NCBI GenBank assembly: GCA_030629105.1
Contig: DAOVPS010000020.1
Location: forward strand, 1 to 26,272
Length of the DNA: 26,272 nucleotides
Direction: 5' to 3'
Source of the DNA: JABLTI01 sp030629105
GTDB lineage: Archaea > Asgardarchaeota > Heimdallarchaeia > JABLTI01
Position numbers and translations under genes: made by a program. Below are positions 9,081 through 15,248 of the stretch, one piece after another; the first letter of the stretch is position 1; each line of letters opens with the position of its first letter. The notes beneath the pieces are model-generated. The model did not search any database, was not told the DNA's origin, and saw only the letters and a program-made list of their open reading frames with translations.

Positions 9081-10885
9081 TGCTTTCTCCTCTTAACTGC
9101 CACTACAACTAGTGTCGTGATGAAAACAGTCCCTCCAGCTACGAAGGATCCAATGAAACCTTTAGCTAATGTATCTATCCACGGATATCTTGTAGATTCT
9201 GGAATCACACTTACTTCAACTTCATCTGTTATCATTTCACCGTAACCATCTACTGCAACAAAACTATAGGTATAATTTCCAATAACTAAATCATCTACAC
9301 TAAAACCAATAGGGTCATTTGATATCCAAGTATCATTAATTAATTCGGTTCCATTTAGATAAATAGCATAAGTTGGCACAGAAATATTTTCATCGGAGAT
9401 TATCCAAGATACACTATTTTCAGTAGAACCAATTTCATATGTTAGATCAGTTGGTCTCAAGATAAAGTCAAGATTTGCTAAAATCATGTAATCTAGACCT
9501 TTTGAGTATAAAATATCAATATCACTGCTGGATCCTCCATAGTTGTTAGTTCTGTCAATCCAAACAACGTGGATTCTTTCATCAGAATCAATAGCTACTT
9601 CTGGTCGCCAAGAATCATCAGCTAAACCATCTGTTATTACTTTTGCACTACTCCAAACACCACTAGTAGCATTCCAATATTTGTAGAAAATATCTTGATC
9701 TACACCAGAACCTAAATAATTAGTAGCATCAAACCAAAAGATGAGAACATCACCATTTTGATTGACCGTTAAAGATGGAACATCAGAATTCAAAGAACTC
9801 TCAGTGGAAATAACTTCAGTTGTAGTCCAAGTTGAGGTTGTAGCATTCCACCGTTTATAGAAAATATCATGATCTGTTCCAGCACTAGCAAAGTTAGAAC
9901 CATCAAACCAAGTAATGTGTCGATTGCCAAAACTATCTACAATAATACTGGATCTTTCAGAAAAACTGCCACTTTCTGTAGAGATAACTTCAGTTGTTGA
10001 CCATGAATCTGTGGTAGAATTTCTGTATTTGTAAAATACATCTTGATCTGTTCCTGCACTAGCATAATTTGAACCATCGTCCCAGGAAACATGAATATTG
10101 GTCTCATTATCGATTGCAATAGCAGGAAAACGAGAAATAGCCCAACTTTCTGTGGAAACAACTTCAGCAGTTGTCCAAGTTCCTCCAAGTTGTCTCATCT
10201 TAAATAAAAGGTCAGTATCGGTTCCTGATGCAAGGTAATTAGTTGGATCTTGCCAAACAACAAAAGCTTCCCCGCCTTTTGCTGCAATGCTTAACCAATT
10301 CATATTATTTGTACTTTCAGATGAAACAAGCTCAATAGAGCTCCATGAACCAGTAGTAATATTCCATAATCTATAGAACACATCAGCATCCCCGCCTGAT
10401 GACAAAAGACCTGTTACATCACGCCAAGCAACATGAACATTGCCAAGTTCGTCAGTCGCTATTTCAGGAGCAATTGAAGCACCACCACTACTGTCTGATA
10501 AAACCAAGGTTGTAGACCATAATTCAGTAGTAGCATTCCAACACTTGTAAAAAATGTCTTCATCTCCACCTGACCCACTGTAAGCAGTAAGATCGTGCCA
10601 AACAACGTGAACGTTATCATTGGAGTCTACAGCAATAGCCGGTCGTAATGATCTTAACGAGCTTTCAGTAGAGACAACTTCTGGAAGAGTCCAATAAACA
10701 ATGTATTCAGGATTTAATGGACTCTCAAATCCGGTATCGAAATTTGTAAATGAAACCACTTTTTCTCCTTGAATAAAAGCAGTAAGCAAAAGAATAATTA
10801 GTAAAATTAAAAGTGAATTTGTTACTTTCTTATTCTTGAACACGTTAATCACATTTCTAAGTTGTGGGTTGGAGTATAAATTCAA
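9077..10885 (-). CDS. Surface beta-propeller protein with Ig-like domain and C-terminal anchor
   Basis: This 602-residue exported protein has an N-terminal hydrophobic segment (about 24-40), then seven to eight repeats of about 55-60 residues. Each carries a core like VHVVWxDxTxYxGSGxDxDIFYKxWNATTxxWSTxxVIS, typical of sialidase/BNR-like propeller blades. An Ig-like domain follows (about 475-565, with NGTELINDTWI and GNYTYSFVAVD). A membrane helix near 575-595 ends in RRKQ, so the propeller faces outside and is anchored at its C-terminus. No catalytic residues of sialidases were recognised, so a binding role fits best. The start is a TTG; TATA-like CCTATATAATG at about 10932-10922 would place the transcription start just before it. 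The stop overlaps the start of the probable cytochrome gene by 4 bases. Confidence 0.82.
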   Translation of the reverse strand: MNLYSNPQLRNVINVFKNKKVTNSLLILLIILLLTAFIQGEKVVSFTNFDTGFESPLNPEYIVYWTLPEVVSTESSLRSLRPAIAVDSNDNVHVVWHDLTAYSGSGGDEDIFYKCWNATTELWSTTLVLSDSSGGASIAPEIATDELGNVHVAWRDVTGLLSSGGDADVFYRLWNITTGSWSSIELVSSESTNNMNWLSIAAKGGEAFVVWQDPTNYLASGTDTDLLFKMRQLGGTWTTAEVVSTESWAISRFPAIAIDNETNIHVSWDDGSNYASAGTDQDVFYKYRNSTTDSWSTTEVISTESGSFSERSSIIVDSFGNRHITWFDGSNFASAGTDHDIFYKRWNATTSTWTTTEVISTESSLNSDVPSLTVNQNGDVLIFWFDATNYLGSGVDQDIFYKYWNATSGVWSSAKVITDGLADDSWRPEVAIDSDERIHVVWIDRTNNYGGSSSDIDILYSKGLDYMILANLDFILRPTDLTYEIGSTENSVSWIISDENISVPTYAIYLNGTELINDTWISNDPIGFSVDDLVIGNYTYSFVAVDGYGEMITDEVEVSVIPESTRYPWIDTLAKGFIGSFVAGGTVFITTLVVVAVKRRKQ

Positions 10886-10956
10886 ACAACAATCTCTTAT
10901 GATTAATGTAAGTATTAAAAATACATTATATAGGAAATTAAGTAAAGAGAATGAAC

Positions 10957-11652
10957 TTATTCTTTCGTTGCAGAGTGTTCTTTAAGAAACGCAGTGACTC
11001 TTGGGAGAACCTCTTCTTTTTCGCCCATTGCCTGAGGATGATTTAATCCGGGTAAAACGAATGTTGTACAATTTGGAATTAATTTTGAATATTCAACAAC
11101 AAATGGATAACAAGATGTATCTTTATCACCAACAAACGTGAGAACTGGTATCTTTATACTGGGTAATAGATGTTCAATATCATAGGGTTGCGTTGGTGTA
11201 TCAGCATTTTCAATAGGTCCTTCTTGTAAAAATGATAATCTTAGAAAAGCATTAGATCTGCCAGAAGGGAATTTTACTCGACTACCACCAGCAATAAAGG
11301 ATACTAATCTCTCCGAGTAATATTGTATTATTTGCCAGCCTACGAGCCCTCCTAAAGAATAACCAAAGAAATGAACTTTGTCGATTTTCAGATGATCAAG
11401 AAGAGCAACAACATCATCAGCCATGAATTTGAAAGAGTATTTTGCTAGGTCTCGAGGTTTATCACTTTCTCCGTGACCGCGAGGATCTATAAGGATGAGT
11501 TTCCAGTGCTTCTTCAATTCCTCTGTATAACTTAGTTCTATCCAAGCTTCCTTTGTAGAATTCAATCCTGTATGAAGAAATAGATATTCTCCATTACATT
11601 CATCTATAATCGTATAGTTTATTTTTAATCCATTATTTACGAAAAAAGGCAT
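10957..11652 (-). CDS. Alpha/beta hydrolase, soluble, short-cap type
   Basis: This 231-residue single-domain hydrolase has the oxyanion strand LFLHTGLN (24-31), the DPRGHGESDKP segment (56-66), the nucleophile elbow GYSLGG (97-102, Ser99), the acid in VGDKDTS (Asp176 or Asp178) and His205 in LNHPQAM, a full Ser-Asp-His triad. It is shorter than the usual 260-290 residues because the cap between strands 6 and 7 is reduced. Substrate unknown; carboxylesterase or lactonase-like activity is a family-level guess. A clear TATA-like GGTTTATAAAAA lies about 35-43 bases before the ATG, so it is probably transcribed alone. Confidence 0.86.
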   Translation of the reverse strand: MPFFVNNGLKINYTIIDECNGEYLFLHTGLNSTKEAWIELSYTEELKKHWKLILIDPRGHGESDKPRDLAKYSFKFMADDVVALLDHLKIDKVHFFGYSLGGLVGWQIIQYYSERLVSFIAGGSRVKFPSGRSNAFLRLSFLQEGPIENADTPTQPYDIEHLLPSIKIPVLTFVGDKDTSCYPFVVEYSKLIPNCTTFVLPGLNHPQAMGEKEEVLPRVTAFLKEHSATKE

Positions 11653-11683
11653 AAATAAAAATCATCTAGAAAGCTTAAATTTA

Positions 11684-11695
11684 TTTTTATAAACC
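11684..11695 (-). promoter_or_regulatory. TATA box of the short alpha/beta hydrolase gene
   Basis: Read on the minus strand this is GGTTTATAAAAA, a good archaeal TATA core. It lies 32-43 bases upstream of the ATG at 11652 and downstream of the hairpin that closes the preceding minus-strand gene. Confidence 0.6.
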
Positions 11696-11726
11696 AGAAA
11701 ATTGGGTGAAAATAGAAAAAAAGAAA

Positions 11727-11745
11727 GTCGAAGGAGAACTTCGAC
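11727..11745 (-). terminator. Terminator hairpin, copy A of a repeated 47-base element
   Basis: Arms GTCGAAG and CTTCGAC pair perfectly around a 5-base loop. On the minus strand an A/T-rich tract with a T-run follows, as expected for the 3' end of the membrane-protein gene 43 bases upstream. The hairpin and about 28 bases beside it (11727-11773) match 15204-15250 at 37 of 47 positions by hand alignment, so the element is duplicated at the end of another minus-strand gene. Confidence 0.6.
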
Positions 11746-11788
11746 AATAACTCTTACTTTTACCCGTGACGTCTAATTTCCTGTTTCT

Positions 11789-12187
11789 TTATATTTCCAT
11801 TTTCTCTTGTTTCCTCTGTAGGATGTAAGCAACGATAAACCCTGCCATAATAAGTGCATAAGAAAGTGTGTTCATCCAATTAACTGGGGGTAAAGCAATG
11901 TAACTGTATTGGGCGTATAACATAGCTGGTATACTTATGCCACACCAAATAATCTCAGTTAAAACAGGTATTCTTACTGAATTCCAATCTTTCCCAAGGA
12001 AGAAGGACATAAAGCACATGGCTGATAAACCGAAAGCTGCGGTACCAAAGATAAGTGGTAAAGCTGGATCTGTAAATGGAAATTGGATGAGATTTGCAAA
12101 GAATAGATCCCAGAAGAAAACAAAAGCCATTCCGAAAGTGAATTGTATAATTGCGCACACAAGAAACCAAATTTTTGTAAATTTCAT
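11789..12187 (-). CDS. Four-helix small membrane protein, function unknown
   Basis: This protein of about 132 residues has roughly four hydrophobic helices, beginning MKFTKIWFLVCAIIQFTFG. The second contains FGTAAFGLSAMCFMSFFLG, and the tail is basic (LQRKQEKMEI). I do not recognise the family; four-helix DoxX-like or DUF-type proteins look similar. I chose the ATG at 12187 because GGAG lies 5 bases before it. An in-frame ATG at 12205 would add six residues. The gene is divergent from the first AT-hook/bZIP-like regulator, and its promoter region contains two copies of TTTCGTGTTAACAC, one directly abutting its likely TATA (CTCTTATTAG on the minus strand). It is therefore a candidate target of that regulator. 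Confidence 0.7.
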   Translation of the reverse strand: MKFTKIWFLVCAIIQFTFGMAFVFFWDLFFANLIQFPFTDPALPLIFGTAAFGLSAMCFMSFFLGKDWNSVRIPVLTEIIWCGISIPAMLYAQYSYIALPPVNWMNTLSYALIMAGFIVAYILQRKQEKMEI

Positions 12188-12253
12188 AATTACTCCATTG
12201 GTCATTTTAATTCTCTCATTTTTCGTTTTTGTAGTTCAAAACCCTAATAAGAG

Positions 12254-12267
12254 TTTCGTGTTAACAC
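12254..12267. promoter_or_regulatory. Operator O1: palindrome GTGTTAACAC
   Basis: TTTCGTGTTAACAC contains a perfect 10-base palindrome at 12258-12267. On the minus strand it reads GTGTTAACACGAAAC and runs straight into a TATA-like CTCTTATTAG for the divergent membrane-protein gene. An identical 14-base copy begins 42 bases further on, about four helical turns away, so two bound dimers would lie on the same DNA face. Confidence 0.6.
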
Positions 12268-12279
12268 TATATCTCTTTA

Positions 12280-12293
12280 CGAAACTATATAAG
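12280..12293 (+). promoter_or_regulatory. BRE/TATA of the first AT-hook regulator
   Basis: ACGAAAC followed by TATATAAG is a good archaeal BRE plus TATA pair, 63-76 bases before the ATG. The same ACGAAAC precedes the TATA of the other two paralogous regulator genes (14552-14558 and 18297-18303), so it is a shared promoter signature. The TATA core is nearly symmetric, so it could also serve the minus strand. Confidence 0.55.
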
Positions 12294-12295
12294 CA

Positions 12296-12314
12296 TTTCG
12301 TGTTAACACAAAAC
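12296..12314. promoter_or_regulatory. Operator O2: second GTGTTAACAC palindrome
   Basis: TTTCGTGTTAACACAAAAC begins three bases after the TATA box of the first regulator gene, so a bound protein would cover the region between TATA and transcription start, as an autorepressor would. Read on the minus strand, 18 of 19 bases match the site upstream of the second regulator (14539-14557). The palindrome core is 12300-12309. Confidence 0.6.
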
Positions 12315-12355
12315 TTATTAAATTGTTCTCACATAATACAATTGTAGTGGTTACT

Positions 12356-12520
12356 ATGCCAGGGGAAAAAAAGAAAGTGGGTCGGCCAAGAAAATATGCT
12401 AGTAATGCAGAAAGGTACAAAGCTTACTATGAGCGGAAAAAAGCAAAAATGAAGGATTTAGAAAGGAAACTAAAAATTCTAGAGGAAAAGCAGGAAGCGG
12501 AAAAAGGAAAAGATCTTTAA
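12356..12520 (+). CDS. Minimal AT-hook/bZIP-like DNA-binding protein (paralog 1, 54 aa)
   Basis: This 54-residue, very basic protein consists only of the DNA-binding end shared by three paralogs here. It has an AT-hook-like GRPRK (9-13), a basic segment NAERYKAYYERKKAK (17-31), and a heptad run with M32, L35, L39 and L42 that could form a two-heptad coiled coil. The paralogs carry about 150 further residues; this one stops after the zipper-like part, with no sign of frameshift. The ATG at 12356 is chosen because all three paralogs then align without gaps from Met1; the 33 upstream in-frame bases do not match. GTGG precedes it by 5 bases. A short form that can dimerise and bind DNA could compete with the longer ones. 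Function is inferred from sequence pattern and nearby palindromes. Confidence 0.75.
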   Translation: MPGEKKKVGRPRKYASNAERYKAYYERKKAKMKDLERKLKILEEKQEAEKGKDL

Positions 12521-12641
12521 TAATAATTCTCATTAAATTCCTCTCTTTCTATGTTTTTTTCAACAAGATTTATGTGAGGAAAAAAGAATCATTATTTTAC
12601 TCCTTGATATTTTAAGTTCAAGATTCAAATTTGGAGTTGAT

Positions 12642-14477
12642 GTGTTGGTTAAATGGGCTAATAATGAACTGAAGCAAATAGAAAAAATGATTGCTCATGG
12701 GGAGTTTGAAAAAGCAAATAAAAAAATAGCTGATTTTGAAAAGAAATCTAACCTTGCGAAAGAAGCAAAAATTGGAATAAAGATCCTAAAAGCAAAATCC
12801 CAAAGATCAACTTCTTGGACAAAAAGTTTGGAACTATTAGAAGAAGTTTTAGAAGAGCTTGATAAAATAAATAATTCCTTATTGTTAAATGAAGCTCTTT
12901 TAGTAAAAGCTCTATGTTTTAGAGCAGTTGAAAAACATGATGATGCTATTGAAATATTGGAAGAAGCAGAGAAATCATTGGGACAAAAATTGACAGCAAA
13001 AGATGTGGACTATAAGCTAGGGTTATCGCGTATACTTGTTCTAAAAGGTGAATGTTATAATTTCAGTGGGAGATTTGATCTTGCTCTAAAAGTTCTGAAT
13101 CAAAGCTTAACTATTGCAAAATCATTAGATGAAAAAAATCTTTTGTATGAAATATATTCTCAATTAGGAGCTAACTTACATTTCAGATCAAACTACGAAG
13201 AATCTTTTAAGCATTTCAATAATAGCTTACAAGCAGCAAAAGAAACTAAAAATAAGTATCAAATAGCCAATTCTTATGATTTTTTAGCCCAAGTATCTCA
13301 AATGATGGGCAAATCTGAAGAAGCAATAAAGTACATTGAACAATCAATTGAGCTTTACAAAACATTAGGAATGAATGTCTATGGTCAAAGATTTACTATC
13401 GCTTTAAATTATTATTTTGCGGGGGAAATTAAGAAAGCCCATGAGATTTTTAGAGAAGTTTTACCTGATTATGAAAATAGTCAAAGCCCTCGCGGTAAAA
13501 GTGTTGCTTTGTGGATAAGTGCAAACATTGAATGGCATAGTGGAAGTATCAATAAAGCTATAGAGTATCTATTAGAAGCTATTGAGATTCTCAAAGTGAG
13601 TAAGGATAAGCATTTATCGACAGTAGTATCGATAGCATTAGCAGGTGCATTAAATGACAAAGGGGAATATGATAAAGCCTTAGAAATAAGTGAAGAAAAT
13701 TTTAACCTTGTTAAACAAGTCAACAATATCTGGACTAAATCATATTACTATGAATTATTTGGGAAGATATACCTTGCAAAAGGTGATTTTAATCTAGCAT
13801 TGGAAAACGCTAAAAAAAGTTTGCAATTAAGAAAGGACTTGTTAAACATAAAAGCTATGGTTCGAGTCCTATTTTTGCTTGTGAGAATTTCAATTGACAA
13901 GAATGATGTGATTTCATACAACAAGTATCTAGAAGAACTTAAAGTTCTAGTTGAATCAAATTTTAATACCCTTTTTGATCAAATATCTCGTATTGCACAA
14001 GCCTTAGTTTTGAAAGCAAGTCCTCGTCCCAGAGACTGGATGAAAGCTTTAAATATTTTAGAAAGTATTGCTGATGAAGAACCTGAAGACAAAAACTATG
14101 CAATTATCGCATTGAACAATTTGTGTGAACTATTAATGATTGAATTCAGCATTTCAGGAGACACGCATGTGTTAGAAGAATTAGAAGAACATATAGAGCG
14201 ACTAGAAAAAATAGCGAAAAGTCAAAATAACTATGCTCTAAAACTTGAAGCAACCAATATTCAGATCTTAACATTATGGTTGAAAGCACAATTTTCTTTG
14301 GCAGATCTTGACATACAAAACGCAAGAAATCTATTGTTAGAAACAAGGAATTTGGCTGATGAAAAAGGATTGTTTAAGTTAGCAGAGAAGATGAGTCAAC
14401 AACAAGAAAGACTACTCGGACAAGTAACTATCTGGGATGACTTTATCAGGAAATACTATGAGTTCATCAAAGAATAA
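12642..14477 (+). CDS. TPR-repeat protein (family member 2, 611 aa)
   Basis: This 611-residue all-helical protein contains about ten TPR-like units; clear ones include KYQIANSYDFLAQVSQMMGK at about 206-225 and YYYELFGKIYLAKGDFNLAL at about 367-386. It has no enzyme, DNA-binding, signal or membrane segment. It is a close paralog of the protein at 19055-20887: both have ASPRPRDWMKA-like and NLCELLM..EFSISGD blocks and end in the identical WDDFIRKYYEFIKE. The start is GTG, with GGAG 6 bases upstream. It follows the 54-residue regulator by about 120 bases and precedes the 196-residue one. The repeated regulator-plus-TPR arrangement suggests the TPR protein senses a partner or peptide and acts on the regulator. 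That role is inference. Confidence 0.87.
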   Translation: MLVKWANNELKQIEKMIAHGEFEKANKKIADFEKKSNLAKEAKIGIKILKAKSQRSTSWTKSLELLEEVLEELDKINNSLLLNEALLVKALCFRAVEKHDDAIEILEEAEKSLGQKLTAKDVDYKLGLSRILVLKGECYNFSGRFDLALKVLNQSLTIAKSLDEKNLLYEIYSQLGANLHFRSNYEESFKHFNNSLQAAKETKNKYQIANSYDFLAQVSQMMGKSEEAIKYIEQSIELYKTLGMNVYGQRFTIALNYYFAGEIKKAHEIFREVLPDYENSQSPRGKSVALWISANIEWHSGSINKAIEYLLEAIEILKVSKDKHLSTVVSIALAGALNDKGEYDKALEISEENFNLVKQVNNIWTKSYYYELFGKIYLAKGDFNLALENAKKSLQLRKDLLNIKAMVRVLFLLVRISIDKNDVISYNKYLEELKVLVESNFNTLFDQISRIAQALVLKASPRPRDWMKALNILESIADEEPEDKNYAIIALNNLCELLMIEFSISGDTHVLEELEEHIERLEKIAKSQNNYALKLEATNIQILTLWLKAQFSLADLDIQNARNLLLETRNLADEKGLFKLAEKMSQQQERLLGQVTIWDDFIRKYYEFIKE

Positions 14478-14538
14478 TTCAGCAGTTGACTATTTGATTT
14501 TGTATTAGTACAATTCCTTTTGACTACTCTAATTGATT

Positions 14539-14569
14539 GTTTTGTGTTATCACGAAACCTTTTTAATAT
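14539..14569 (+). promoter_or_regulatory. Operator O3 plus BRE/TATA of the second AT-hook regulator
   Basis: GTTTTGTGTTATCACGAAAC (14539-14558) contains the near-palindrome GTGTTATCAC (14544-14553). Its last seven bases are the shared ACGAAAC, followed at once by a TATA-like TTTTTAATAT. Transcription would start near 14590-14595, making the message almost leaderless at the ATG at 14600. The operator overlaps the BRE, so binding should block TFB or, less likely, recruit it. Confidence 0.6.
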
Positions 14570-14599
14570 TTGACTGAGGATTACGATATAGTGGGAAAT

Positions 14600-15190
14600 A
14601 TGTCAAAGAAAAAAAGCAAAGGTGGACGTCCAAGAATTCATGAAACAGGAGCAGATAGGTCAAGAGCATATTATGAGCGTAAAAAAGCAAAGATGAAGGA
14701 ATTAGAGGATAAAGTAAAGAAATTAGAAACTAAAACTTCTGGGAAAAAAACGTCCGGTAAAGTCCTGAAGTTAAAAGAAATAGAAAAATTTGATTGGCAA
14801 AAAATCACTCCAAATGAAATCTCTTTAATGGATATCCAAAAACTAGAGCAATTAACTAAAACTTTTAGGGAAAAACTAACAGAGAATCCTGCTATTAAGG
14901 GTCAGTTACAGCATTTAATTCAGTCATTAATTAGTTCTGATATCTTGGATACTTCAGCGGAAATAACTGTTGAAGATATACTTGGTCAATTAGATCCTAT
15001 CCTGGATGATGTTGTAGATACTTTGCAAGAAAGCACTCAACAGCAAACACTTTTGTATCTTATGGAAGCTGAACTAGCTAACAGAGAAAGATTACTAATA
15101 AGGGATTACAAGCTGGAAATTCTGCAATCCAAAGTAGAGGAATTGAAGAAAGAGACAAAAGAAAAAGAACTCAAACAAAAACAAAAGTAA
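14600..15190 (+). CDS. AT-hook/bZIP-like regulator (paralog 2, 196 aa)
   Basis: The N-terminus has GGRPR (8-12), the basic segment ADRSRAYYERKKAK (18-31), and M32/L35/V39/L42 in heptad spacing. A Lys/Ser/Gly linker leads to a helical domain with KKITPNEISLM-like and LYLMEAELANRER motifs shared with paralog 3, and a Lys/Glu-rich coiled-coil tail. The C-terminal domain is not one I recognise. The ATG at 14600 is preferred over the upstream TTG at 14570. It gives gap-free alignment with the paralogs, and the TTG would lie before the likely transcription start. The gene follows TPR member 2 by 122 bases with its own promoter and operator. It ends against a convergent surface-protein gene, with a shared hairpin between them. 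The role as an autoregulated transcription factor is inferred. Confidence 0.75.
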   Translation: MSKKKSKGGRPRIHETGADRSRAYYERKKAKMKELEDKVKKLETKTSGKKTSGKVLKLKEIEKFDWQKITPNEISLMDIQKLEQLTKTFREKLTENPAIKGQLQHLIQSLISSDILDTSAEITVEDILGQLDPILDDVVDTLQESTQQQTLLYLMEAELANRERLLIRDYKLEILQSKVEELKKETKEKELKQKQK

Positions 15191-15203
15191 AAAAAAGGAA
15201 ATT

Positions 15204-15222
15204 GTCGAAGTTGAACTTCGAC
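15204..15222 (-). terminator. Terminator hairpin, copy B of the repeated 47-base element
   Basis: GTCGAAGTT and AACTTCGAC form a perfect 9-base-pair stem with a single-base centre. On the minus strand a T-run (seven or more) follows, closing the SBBP-protein gene whose stop is 27 bases upstream. It also lies 13 bases after the stop of the convergent plus-strand regulator, so it may serve both. It is homologous to 11727-11773. Confidence 0.6.
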
Positions 15223-15248
15223 TAAAGCTTTTACTTTATCCCGCGACT

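Noticed and set aside
12254..12309. Short CRISPR-like repeats
   Set aside because: Only two 14-base copies at promoter positions, with no spacer array or cas genes; they fit operators better.
11937..12347. 136-codon plus-strand frame opposite the four-helix membrane protein
   Set aside because: It is antisense to a frame with clear membrane helices and runs through both operators; its composition is not protein-like.
12323..12355. Upstream start of the first AT-hook gene at 12323
   Set aside because: The extra 11 residues do not match the paralogs, which align without gaps from the ATG at 12356.
14570..14599. TTG start of the second AT-hook gene at 14570
   Set aside because: It lies directly after the TATA-like box and before the expected transcription start, and its extra 10 residues are absent from the paralogs.
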